Shown here piece after piece: positions 9,629 to 20,893 of a stretch of DNA of 64,000 nucleotides. Under the pieces are notes generated by a model. That model saw nothing but the letters and a program-made list of their open reading frames with translations, was not told where the DNA came from and ran no database searches. Origin of the DNA: Hysterium pulicare CBS 123377 (lineage: Eukaryota > Ascomycota > Dothideomycetes > Hysteriales > Hysteriaceae). The stretch covers positions 122,027-186,026 of the forward strand of contig AJFK01000977.1 of assembly GCA_000467715.1 (NCBI GenBank), in the 5' to 3' direction. Both the position numbers and the translations under genes were made by a program. The first letter of the stretch is position 1. Every line of letters starts with the position of its first letter.

Positions 9629-11233
9629 TGTGTGTTCTAGATGGCTTCTTTGGCTCAAAAAGGGAGGTCTGGGAAGCTGTCAGCGCCTGAAATTTCTTTT
9701 GGACTGTAGAAGACGCGTACTTTCTGTATGCTGGAAGAGAACTGGTTTTCTAGATATTTTGTCGTCGCCTGAGGAGCCAGCTCTGCTAAATACTTTAACG
9801 ACCCCACTGCGGGGCCTTTTCTCCCGCATGTCGTCAGTCCTTTTTATTCAGCAAATATTCACTCTCGGCATTAACTGTAACGTAAATACGGTTATAACCT
9901 ACTTAACCCGACAACAGCTGTACAGCGTTTTAAGTCTTTGCGGATTTCAGTCATAGATTGTTGTGAATGCCAACCATTAGGCACGCATATCGTTCGGTGA
10001 TTGAGGACTTAGACTAATACCGCCAGCAACTCTCAAACTCTGCTCTCAAAGTGGATCACATAATCCATAACAAAGACTTTGAAGACCAGCTTTTGCGTTT
10101 AGGATCATGATCTGGCAAAACAAGGGTCTGAGTCTGATCATCTATCAATGGAAGATGCAACCAGTCGAGGCTTTCCACCCAGGCAAGCTCATAATAGCAA
10201 TCCATATGTATTTCGCAAATCTCCAACGAACAATGCTAAGATTGATGTGTTGACATAGTAGTATGTTATAGCTTTGCTATCCGCACTAGCGCCTTCTAGA
10301 TGCATCAAGTTCGCAATCCCTATTGCAACGATATTAATATCAGACTGCTCTACTTAGCCTTTACAATGCCGCGTATGGATATCCCCCAAAGCTTTACCAT
10401 CGTCGAACTCCCATAGTGTTATCTCTTATTACTTCGTATAGCAGTTTGCGCTAGAATTTGCATATTTGCTACACCTCATCATCTCTAGCCTTCCAGTACC
10501 TTGTAGAAGTTCTACATTTCTCCTGAATACGTACTATGACTACAGGCGCAGAATTGGTTTTAAAGCATCGGCTTCGAGTTCTGATCTACTGGGGTCTGAA
10601 GCGAACGGCATACTATATCTCTATACTAGCCAAGAACAGCTGCATCACAAAACCGACATTTGAACTGAAACATTGTACTCATGCGAACATAACACCACAA
10701 GGGGCGAAAGATTTGTTCGAGCCTCCGAGGTTTGCCCACCAAAAAATCAACAGTAAAACTTGAAACCTCACAACAGAACCTCAATCGATTGACATCAGAT
10801 GTCATACTATATAATAGCTGTAATTCTGAATTTCACTTCAATCTGATTTGATGTTGTGTGTCTCACAATTATAGTACCATAAATACTAGTAAGAAGTAGA
10901 AGATTTTGTGTTTGTACCTTACGGGGATTTCTATGAGGTTTTTACTTGCAATTTGACTGTAGCAACCTTGGAATATAGAGTATTTGCTGTATAAACAAAC
11001 AACCCGCAGTTGAAGGATTCTAGAACCCATGCAAGCTAGAATTTCCTAGTTCATTCCCCGCAGCCCTATTGACCGTTCGCGTATTCGACTCCGATATGCG
11101 GACTGGAACGAAGTTTTGCGCCTTACTTGCATGGCGGGGTTTGTAGCCCCTCCACAACCTAGGGTAAGCTTCAGAGACTTCTATTCCATGCTTCCCGTTT
11201 TTTCATTTTCGATTTACTGCTACAACAACAAAC
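9629..11233. other. Long AT-rich intergenic stretch
   Basis: About 1.6 kb with no gene found on either strand. Base composition is visibly richer in A and T than in flanking exons, and only short frames without domain similarity occur. It separates two divergently transcribed genes and should hold both promoters; decayed repeat DNA is possible but not demonstrable. Confidence 0.5.
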
Positions 11234-12649
11234 ATGAGCGCCGCAAAGAGAAACCCCCCTTTCAGAGCCGAGCATGTAGGCTCATTGCTTCGTCCTGAAG
11301 CTTTGGTCCAGAAGCGATATGACGTCGCTGCTGGCAAAGCTCCTGCATCAGAACTTGTTCCAATTGAAGACAAATCCGTTGCAGAAGTGGTGAAGTTACA
11401 AACTGACTGCGGCTTTCATGCAGTCTCGAGTGGTGAATATGTAAGGTAATTAGACATCTTCATATTCTCGCCGGCACGCCAATTGACGATTGTGTACAGG
11501 CATATGTTCTGGGGTACCTTCTTCGAAGAACTCAATGGAATGAAAGAGCTGCAATTAGGCGTATTGAAGGGCTACGACTCCTCCATGTTCCGCGACTATG
11601 CTCCTGATGTCAAGTCCTTTATGGAAGCTAAGGAGATCCCTAATGCCGTCACTGTTTGTGTCGATAAGATCAGCCATCCGGGCAAGAGCAGCAACCAGCG
11701 CGAACTAGACATCATGAAGAAGATCGTTCCTGAGAGTGAATGGAAGAACATTAAGATTACGCTCATCTCGCCGAGCTGGTATCACTTCCGATACAGGGCT
11801 GGACGAGCATTCCCAAAGGAAGTGTACGGGAGCGATGAAGAGTATTTCGAGGATGTCGCGAAGGCGTACCAAGAGGAGTTGAAGATACTCCATAAGGAAG
11901 GGATAAGAAACATTCAGATCGACGACCCAAATCTAGCCTGTATAGTGTTAAATCTCTCTCGAACTAATCTCGAGTCGCATCACTAACGCGATATGTTCCA
12001 GATTTCTGCTCCAAAGCAATGCTAGAGGGGTGGAAGGCAGACAAGGGCAACACCAAGACCTCAGACGAAATGTTCGACGCCTATGTGAAATTCTACAACA
12101 AATGCTTCGAGCGCCCAGCAGACATGCACCTCGGAATCCATCTCTGCAGAGGTAACTACGTCGGCAGTCGTCATTTCTCCGAAGGCGCCTACGACAGCAT
12201 CGCAAAGAAACTATTCGAGGTACTTTTCCCTCCACTCCACCGCAACCTTCCCTTCCCTTCCCCGCTTCAAGTTCTCCCTAATCATAACACGCCTCCAGGA
12301 CCTCAACGTCGACACATACTACCTCGAATACGACACCCCGCGCGCCGGCGGCTTCGAGCCCCTAACGCACCTCCCCAAGTCCAAGAACGTCATCCTGGGC
12401 GTCGTAACCTCCAAGTTCCCCAAACTCGAAGACAAGGCCGATATGATCGGCCGCATCAACCAGGCCGCCGACTTCATCGCCCAGGGATCCGGGCAGAGTA
12501 GGGAGGAGGCCCTGCAGAGGGTTGGGGTCAGTCCGCAGTGTGGGTTTGCCAGTCATGCGGAGGGGAATGCGTTGGGGTATGAGGATATGAGGAAGAAGTT
12601 GCAGTTGGTTAGGGGCATTGCTGATGAGGTTTGGAAGGGGGAGCCATAG
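11234..12649 (+). CDS. Cobalamin-independent methionine synthase-like (UROD/MetE-like) protein
   Basis: Exons 11234-11445, 11500-11939, 12002-12219 and 12299-12649; 406 aa. It starts with FRAEHVGSLLRP, the signature of the single-domain MetE-like family (bacterial YxjG/YxjH, epoxyalkane:CoM transferase relatives). Other conserved blocks are ISPSWYHFRY, IQIDDPNLAYF, HLGIHLCRGN and SPQCGFAS, where His and two Cys match the zinc-ligand positions of MetE-type methyltransferases. At about half the length of full MetE, it has only the catalytic C-terminal-type barrel. A zinc-dependent thiol alkyl transfer is likely; whether homocysteine is the substrate is unknown. Confidence 0.9.
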
Positions 12650-13261
12650 ATGGGATGGGTAGGGTTAGATAATTAGATTAGAGGGAGGCTAGATTGGGTG
12701 GAGTTTTTGGAAGACTCTGTTTCAACACAGTGGTTTTTGAAAAAGTCGGCATACTGTATAGTGTAGGAGTCTTGTTCAACATCTTGATATAGTTGGGAAG
12801 CGAAGCATTTTAAGGGGTGGGCATTTGGGTGTATTTGAAGAAGACTACATGAGTTTTCAACAGCTCCCAATCACAAAGAACGCTGGATTATGGCACTCTT
12901 ACTCCACCTTCTAATGGGTTGTTTCTGACTCCTTGCATGAGGTCACTGGCTTAGGCACGTATGTGATCGTAGAGTTTTATCGTATATAACAGACAGCAAT
13001 TCAGTGAGCTATCCGCTCAAGGTACAGTATCATCCATCACATGATGGTTTGGTATCTCATGGTGGAGCCTCACTCGTGACCATACAACCCCTTTAATCCG
13101 ACTACATGCATCTGTTTTCATTTGTGTGATATGTTTCCCAGCTTTGGGTCCATCCATGCATCAATCAATCAGTCCGTCTGTCAGTCTGTCAGTCAACCAG
13201 TTAATCTCGCCCTTCACAACTCTTAAACAGCCTAACCACCCACCAGCTTTCAAGCCTAAGC
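12650..13261. other. Convergent intergenic region
   Basis: About 610 bp between the 3' ends of the MetE-like gene and the FMO gene. No gene seen. A short imprecise repeat of CAATCAGTC/TGTCAGTC units occurs at about 13157-13200. Confidence 0.5.
13157..13200. repeat. Short imperfect tandem repeat (TCAATCAGTC / TGTCAGTC)
   Basis: A run of related 4-8 nt units (ATCA, GTCTGTCA) in the 3' flank of the FMO gene. A low-complexity microsatellite-like tract with no evident function. Confidence 0.6.
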
Positions 13262-15117
13262 TTAAGCCTGATTCTGAGCCTGAGCCTGAGCCCTAAGACT
13301 CATCCACTCCTCAACCAACCCCTTGAAATCGCTCGTATGATAAGGCGTAAAACATTCCGCCAACCACCCTCCCTTCCTGTAATTCTTCAGCCCCAACTCC
13401 TTCAACAGCATATCCAGATACGGCAGCGTATCAAACGCGAAATCAGGATACTGGTCACCGAACCCGGCCGGGGAGCGCCACTTAGAGGAACGCGCATGCA
13501 ACACAGTCTCGTATTTGAGATTTTCGGGGTCCTTGGCAATGACTAGATCTCCCGAGAGGAAGGCTGTGAGCCAGAGGGCTTGGATGGTGGCTGAAACGGG
13601 TTTATGGAGGCCCATGAAGTTGCCTACGAAGGCAATGTCCCGCGTGGTGATGTGCGAGGGGGGTACCATGAAGCGGTATAGACTCCAGGATTGCTTTGGA
13701 AGGCGAGGATCTTCTCCGTGGTCGGTTGGGCTGGGGATAGTATGCGGGCGGACGATGGGCTGGTCTCGCAAAAGAGGCAGACGAGATAGTATCTCGGCAT
13801 CCGCTTTCGGGATCAGTGAACTGACTACTTTCCCATCGGACGGAACAGGCATCCCGAGCTGGGAGGCTAGGCTCGCAGGTAGGAGACTGAAATTGGAGTT
13901 TGGTTTCCATCCGGTGGCGCAGACGAGAGCCTCGGTTTCGAGCGCTTCGCCGGAATTGAGATGCACGGTTCCAGCGGAGAGGTGTGATATGTCTTCGATA
14001 TGGATCTTGACGGTTCCATTCCGAACTAGTTCGAAGAAGTCGGTTGGATAGTTGAGGATCCCAAATCCAGTGCCCCACCAAAAAGGAGGTGTCCACGGCT
14101 TCAGTTTCTTCGTCTCTGGATGCTTGTCGTAACCGTTTAGATTCTCAATGTCCTTCGTCACCACCTTCCAGAATACACCAGTGAGCCAGCGTCCGAGAGT
14201 CGTGTTCTGGAAAAATCCTCGCATCTTGCCAAAACCGTCTGCATCACCCCAAATACAGGGACTGAACCAGGTCAAGAACCTGACGAAAGGCAGGTCGTCG
14301 AATTTGAGACGCAGGGGAGTCACCCAGGATGGGGCGAGCCATGCAGGTCCTTTTCCGGACTTACGGATCACCCAGTCGACGTGGACGCTCTTTGAAGCAT
14401 AAGCATACACGCAATCCCAGGCCGACTTGCCGCCTCCAAGCACAGTCACCTTCTCAAACTTGTCGATCGTTTCGGCGTTCTGGAGGAGGTTCTTGGCATG
14501 GAATATCGGCGCGTTGAAAGAATCACTGCCTTCGAAGGTCGGCATGTTTGGCTCCGATGTCAAACCAGCAGCCACGACTAACTGGTCAGTGTACATCTTG
14601 GTTATCGTATCGTTCAATTGATCCTTGACATCTACGCTCGTGCTCTCCTGGGCAGCCTCCTTGAAAAGCGTAGTCAGTACCCATCCACCCTCCTGACCTT
14701 TCTCGATGGCAATGACTCGAGTACCGGGCTTGATTCGACGCTTGATATCGAACTTCTCGGCGTAGGCATTCAGATATGCGTTCAGTACTTCTCCAGGGAT
14801 ATAGTCCTTGTCTTTGACACCGAATGTCTCTTCGTCCATGGGAAAGTCGGCGAACTCAAAACTGCCGACGAGGCTGTTGGTCTTCAAGCCTGGATAGAGG
14901 CGGCTGTCGCACCATGTTCCACCGAGCGTGTCTTCGGTGTCTAAGACGACGAGGTTCGCGGACGGGTTGACCTGTGTGTAGGTTGCCGCGAAGGCGAGGC
15001 CGAAGACGCCTGTATTTTGTTGATTAGAAGCGTGTCATGTCTATTTGTAGGGGAAAGGGCAAATGTACCTGCGCCAATTACAATAACGTCGTACTTCTCC
15101 ATTGGGTGGGTAGCCAT
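13262..15117 (-). CDS. Flavin-containing monooxygenase (FMO/Baeyer-Villiger-like)
   Basis: Two exons, 15117-15069 and 15009-13262, joined by a 59-nt intron; 598 aa. The junction rebuilds the FAD site DVIVIGAGVFGLAFA. LGGTWCDSRLYPGL follows, as in FMOs. The NADPH-binding site is VLGGGKSAWDCVYAYASK, and ALVCATGWKPN is the conserved C-terminal FMO block. The substrate is unknown; the class oxygenates soft nucleophiles (N, S) or ketones. The C-terminus is a short Gln/Ala-rich tail. The amino-acid permease gene lies 408 bp upstream on the same strand. Confidence 0.92.
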
Positions 15118-15525
15118 GGTTGGAGGTTGGAGGTTGGAGTATCTGGCCTCGTTGACGGCCAAGGTGTTTGTTTTGTTATGCTGCAGTGCCTTATGTGTAT
15201 ATTCAGTGAAAGGGTGTGAAGTGAAGCCATGACAAGTTATCGGGACGGTGGAGCGTGATACCCGTTTACGTTCCTCCCAATCGCAGCCACGAGGAAGGAA
15301 CGTCCTCGGGGCTATGGCGGGAATGGCAATCACAGTAGAGGTCACTGCGCGGAGTGAGCGGTTTAGAGGACAAGGAAACACTTCACACGCACTACCATTG
15401 ATGAAAGTGAGAGTGGCATGGAAAAACTTTCTCATTTGGTTAGATATCCGTATTGAAGACGATCTCGAAATTGGCAACGCTTCAATGAAAATTCCCCCAC
15501 CATATTCTCTCGTCTTCATTCACAG
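15118..15525. other. Intergenic between permease and FMO genes (FMO promoter)
   Basis: About 400 bp; no gene. It should contain the 3' UTR of the permease gene and the promoter of the FMO gene, both on the minus strand. Confidence 0.5.
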
Positions 15526-17322
15526 TTAGTTGAAAACGAAGCCGATGATCTTAGAGGCCTTGGCCCTGACTCCTTTCTTGGGTGCCTTCTCTGAATCGCG
15601 GTCGACATAGAAGCGTCTCTGATGATCCAGATCAATCATGCTGGCATTGACATACCATGGATCATGGCGATTGTAGATCCTAGCTCCCAAGTAGATCACT
15701 AAAACGACAATAATACTAACGTAGTTGGCGAAGAACGTCTCGGCGCTGGGCGAGTCTCCTAGCGGCCATATAGCAAGATAGAACTCAACGATGACGAGGA
15801 TGATGCACCAGGTGAGGCCCCAATAAGCAGCATAAGGATAGGTCCATGACTTCCAAGGCAACTCATCTGGGGAACGGCCCTGAATCGCCCAGGCTCGTCG
15901 CATACGAATGTGAGATAGACAGATCATCCCCCAGCCGAAAAGTGTGTAGAGGGATGTTAGGTTAGAAAGCCAAGTGAAAACGTTAGAACCACTCTGGCTG
16001 ACGTTGAGATAAGCCAGTCCACCGCCTAGAATGAGGGTGCAAGCGAGACCAGGCCATGGTCGGCCAATTTTATCCGCTTTGGCAAAGAACTTGGGAGCCA
16101 CTGCGCCGCTTGTTAGCAAGTTCAAGACAAGAGGACGTGTATATATTTACTTCCAAGGTGTGCCAATCCCATCACTGTCCGAGATCCGCCATAGCCAGAG
16201 ATACTACCAGTCGAGAGGACTGAAATAAAAATCACAGCGTTCATGATATCAGCAAGAGGTTCAAGCCCAGCATCTCTATATGCAATGACGAAAGGTGAAG
16301 CGTTTGTTCCCGAGCCACCAAAGATGTTGGGATTATTGGGAGACACAGTAATAGTCACCATTAGTGAACCCAGGAGGTAAAATAGAGACAGTCGTAGCCA
16401 GATAGATCCAACAGCCCGCGGCACCGATTTGCGAGGGTTCGCCGTTTCTGCTGCGACTAGACCTGCATTTTCGGAACCGGACATAGCGAAGATACATGTT
16501 GGCATGACTGCAAGGAATCCCTTGAAGCCATGTGTGAAGGGCTCTGCATTCCAGTACCGGAAGCCGATAGCATCGCCTTTTGGAGCACCGCCCGCAGATA
16601 CGACTACAACAAATGTTATTCTTCACAACAAATGAGATACGACTCTGTGAGATACTTGCCTATTAAGGAGAAAATTACGACGAAAATCCATCCGAACTTA
16701 ATGCTAGAGCAGATCACCTCAACTTCGCCGAAGAGAGTCACAGCGCCGACATTTACGCATATTATGACTACCAAGAAGATTGAGATCCATGCGGCGGTGG
16801 GAACTTTGTCCGTCCAAAAGCTGAGCACAGTTACAACTCCCTGTGTAGCAGTCAATACTTCTGATTTCGCCGGTGTCTGATCGAATACACACATACTTGA
16901 AGCTCATTGGCGATTGTGATGACATATGAAAACCAGTAGGCCCAACCCAAGGCAAACGCAGCGGACGGGTCAATAAATTTACCGGTCCATTGAACGAAGG
17001 CAGACGGAAGCGGATACATTGTTGCCATTTCACCGATAGAGTGACTGACAGCCCAGATCATGGTGCCGGACAGAAGATAGCCCAGGAAGATACCGGCAGG
17101 CCCACCAGCGCTCAACGATTTGCCTGATCCAAGCCACAAACCCATACCAATCGAGGAACCCAATGCAATCATCGTGACATGACGCGTACTGAGAATGCGG
17201 CGGAGCTCAGTTTCCGCTCCATAGTCGCCTTGGTGAAATACCTGGCCTTCAATGGGCTGCTCTTTACCGTAGGCTGGTGCGCCAGGCTGCTCCTCCGAAG
17301 AGGGGAAACCTTTCTCTGCCAT
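15526..17322 (-). CDS. Amino-acid permease (AAT/YAT family)
   Basis: Four exons: 17322-16897, 16840-16660, 16603-16151 and 16100-15526; 544 aa. A hydrophilic N-terminus is followed by LRRILSTRHVTMIALGSSIG, the first helix and signature of fungal amino-acid permeases. GEMATMYP, IGFRYW, SGSENAGLVAAETANPRKSV and about twelve hydrophobic segments follow. It is a plasma-membrane proton symporter for amino acids; specificity is not readable. Intron 2 (16659-16604) is in frame only with a GC-AG donor (GCAAGT); the nearby GT would break the frame before SAGGAPKGDAIGFRYW. Confidence 0.93.
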
Positions 17323-19675
17323 TGTCGGAACAAATATCAGATATCTCTAGAAAAAGTGATGTTATCCAAAGGAAAATCTGGGGGAAGTCTAGGGGAAATC
17401 GAGGGGTCGAAGACGGATAAAGTAGGGTGTAGGATGCAGGGCCTCTGGGGAGGGTTCATGTATATAGGAGCAGGTTTCACGCGCACAGGGTAGCTGCATA
17501 CAAACATTCCCCGCCGATTCATCCATACCCTCGTGTTGCGCTGATAAGAGTGGCACCAATCCGGGAGGTTGGATATGCAGGGAGTGGTGGGGATCTTTTC
17601 GAGATAGATAACTGGGCATTTATACGACCTTCCTATTAATTGGAAAGCTTGGTAGCAACCGACGATCAACGCGCCAATGATATGGATTTCGAAACCTCTT
17701 CATCATTATTCGTACTAACTAGGGAATAGGTACGGCGTATGGATGCTATACATCAGTACGACATATATAAGCCGGAGATGAAGATCCGACCCATGCCTTG
17801 TTCAAGGAGCCTACCAAATCGCGAATCCACGGTCTCCAATGGGTGGGGAAATGCTATCAGGGGCCAAGCCTTGCACAAGTTCTTGTCGCAAGCCAAGGGA
17901 GATACAAGCCGCCCTGAGTCCCGCTTGGTCTTTGCTTAGGGAAGGACATAAGAGATCTTGGAATGCAGACCGACGGCAAGTCCGAGTCCAGGTTGCTTTC
18001 GTCGCTCGAGGTAACGGCAAGGTGGAGCACGCAAAAGAATGCATCATAAACGACATCGCGTTGTTCAATTTCGAATCGTGGCAGCCTCGGCAAGGATTAT
18101 GCCTTTGGGCGTGGGGTTGTGCAAGCAATAGCTGAGACCCTGGTGGATGGGACGTCGGGATAGATCTCATGAGAACCGTGACAGATGCAGCGTCGAAGCG
18201 TCAGCGGCGGGGTGCGGCACTGTTCAAACTGATAAGGCGGGAGTTTTTCGCCTTACATCCACCAACAACTCTTGGATGCTTCACGCCATGGAAGCGATGG
18301 ACCCTTTTTCCAGAAGGCTTCTGGCGCATGGCTGGGATGATCTTGTTGGATGCACGGTTGTTCGTTATCCTGGCCGCTGTGTTGTTGTAGTTACGACTAC
18401 GGAAACCGGCATCTCAGCATTTTCAGCCCGCGACAAGGGCGATACCTGTGTCACAGGAGCAAACAATGTTGTGCCCTCTTGACTGAATACTGTCCTTCGT
18501 TATCCGTTTGAGGCGCAGCAGAGTGAAGAGTATGTATGTGGGAGTTCAACCAGAAGACTTATGAGGGAATGATTGCATGCAGTTGCACCACCTAAATGAA
18601 TTCTCTCAGAATAGAACACCCTCTCATAAATTCATGAATCCTTCGTTCATGCAGTCATTGCATAGCCTGCCAAGTCGTCACAACCTTCCAAAAAGAGGTC
18701 CCCTGCGCTGTCGTGCCCTCGAAATCGGCGATCGAGACAGGTCTGATCTTAACCACATGATAGAAGTTGTCGTTCTGAGGGTGGATATGAGCCTTCCAAA
18801 GGAAATTCATGGCATCGATTTGGATTGAAAATGATTGGGAACCAGTCCTTTTATACGAGAGCTTATGTGATATATGTTGACCACGCCCTACCAGTGAGAC
18901 TTGACCCAATTAGGTGGTATTTACGTAACCTAGGCGTAGCTCCTCGGGTTCAATTCCGACTGTATGACTCTTTTCGAGCAAGAAAATGATTCTATTGGAG
19001 ATGATATAGTCTCTCGTATCTTGTGGATCGGAATCAAAAGATATGGTTTCCAATCCGAAAGTTCTCCCGACCGCAAGCTCTTCTTGCTTAAAACATACAC
19101 ACGGGGTGTCATAATTGGCCGTTTGCAAAGGGTAGGTCTGCGCCTACCACCTACTTTCCTATCAGCCTACTAAGCCGATTTGTCCTCTGTACAATGCCTT
19201 AAAGCAAGTTGCCGTTATTAAAATCATTCGGAATTCAGCTTGCGGAATAGAATCTATCTAGACTTGGGCGGCTATGGAAGTCCGCAGTACGACGAATGAT
19301 GACACCCGTCCTGATAGGTTTGTCGACCTCTGACGTGCAAAGATTGTCCTTTTTACCTTCTATCTCGATTGCCGTCTGTTACTCAGCACTTCAATCAAAT
19401 CCATCATCCCAGCATTCCGGCATTATCCATTTTACAGCACGGGTGTGGAAATCTCCAAGTGTCATTCCTCCATTTTGCTTGATGTATTCAATCTTCGCCA
19501 GGAAGCACAAGCACAAGCACAACCTTACACGTTCTCATTCCAACAGTTTGCGATGGAACTTCATGTCACGACAAGTCCGTTGATTACCTGCCAGATCGAA
19601 TTCCTTCATTGATTTAGCGGAGTCGAGGATTCCTCTCTCTTTATGTTGGCTAAACGCCATATAACCCTTTTCCAT
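17323..19675. other. Long non-genic stretch
   Basis: About 2.35 kb. The left end is the permease promoter. Open frames of up to 119 codons near 17811-18482 overlap in several frames on both strands without domain content or splice structure. The right part (18.6-19.6 kb) is AT-richer with only short frames. I see no gene, tRNA or mobile element I can support. Confidence 0.45.
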
Positions 19676-20893
19676 CTAGACCACTCCTCCATGGCTTGTA
19701 CTTGGATGACTGAAATTTTGTTTGAAAGTCTCGTGAGAAACATTCCCTTCCTCGTTCTCAATCCTAACGTTCGTAGTCTTGGTAATGCCTCCGTGTTTAC
19801 TGTCGTCGCCGTCATCAGGTAGGATCGCACGCTCGCTACCATCATCGTTCTCGACTTTAGACTTGCTGATGTAGGACGATAGTTGGAAGTTGTTGGAGTG
19901 GGTATACCGTGATGAACTGGTCTTACTCGCCGGCACGATACGATGAAGGACCCCCTCGAATGTCTTGCGAAGAGGCGGTAGGCATGCGGTAAAGATTCCG
20001 ACAGCGACTTCAGTCGCACTCCAAATACTGACGTCAACGGATAGATACGGTGCATCTGCTGTGTCTTGGAGAAGCTTGAGGAAGCAAAGTTTGACGATGG
20101 AACAAATGGTACCACTAGGAATATGTTAGTATCATCTTTCGACCTTGATTAGTCCAGAAACTTCTTGAGGAGACTGACGCCAATGCGAATAAGAAGACAG
20201 CTCTAACTCCCCACTGAGTACGCCTGGAAAGCTGGACGGACCGGAGATAGACAACGGGAGACGAGGCGAATAGGAGATCTGTGACGATATTCGAAACTGC
20301 GTTTACGTCTGCGAAAATCACCTCGACTTTCTTATTCCAGCAGTATCCTTTTTGCTTGGCATTCCATCGCAGCGAAACAGGATGGCAATCACCGAAATGG
20401 ATAATAGTCGGGAAGAGAAAGTTGCCAATGACAACGATGACGACTGTAAGCCAGATGATGAGCCGGTACCTTGGTGAGAAGCTAAGAGCCATGAGGTAAG
20501 CGGAAACACTGATTTTCAGGAGGAACATGGAGTATAGATTCAGAATTTGCGAAGCAAACAATAGTTTGAGGAATTGGAGCTTCATCGCTGGGGTGACAGA
20601 TGGGTCTTTGGCGTGTCGCCCTTCGCCATTATAGACACACAAAACACTCAAGACGTTGGCTACCAAATTAAACACCTGGGCTTAATGGTCAGAACAGTAT
20701 CCAACAGTTCGCGTCAGCAACTTACCGTCGCGACCATGAGCAGATAGTCACTCAGACTGAAGCTCCTCTTCTTCATGAAACTGACCACAAGCCTCCATAT
20801 AACGAATGCGGTACACCACACAGTAAGTATAGGCACTGAAATCGTGATTTCGTTGCCTCGATTAGTCCAATGTTGATTAGACGAGATGGCCAT
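19676..20893 (-). CDS. Fungal rhodopsin-like integral membrane protein (SAT4/PTH11-related family)
   Basis: Three exons: 20893-20726, 20675-20179 and 20114-19676; 367 aa (an in-frame ATG at 20926 would add 11 residues). About seven hydrophobic segments are visible, e.g. TISVPILTVWCTAFVIW, YSMFLLKISVSAYLMALSF, WLTVVIVVIGNFLFPTI and DLLFASSPVVYLRSVQLSRR. The family features DVNAVSNIVTDLLFA, CSIVKL and SVDVSIWSATEVAVGIFTACLPPLR identify the fungal rhodopsin-domain family (Satratoxin SC4/Pth11-like). The cytoplasmic tail is hydrophilic and acidic. The loop before DLLFA has the typical DCHP and GYCW cysteines. Function unknown; related proteins are receptor candidates or lie in secondary-metabolite loci. 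Confidence 0.88.

Noticed and set aside
17811-18482. Overlapping open frames of 73-119 codons on both strands
   Set aside because: Mutually overlapping in several frames with no recognisable domain; probably chance frames in GC-balanced DNA.
18880-18970. tRNA-like B box (GGTTCAATTCC) on the plus strand
   Set aside because: No matching 5' acceptor strand, D-arm or anticodon arm could be placed at the right spacing.
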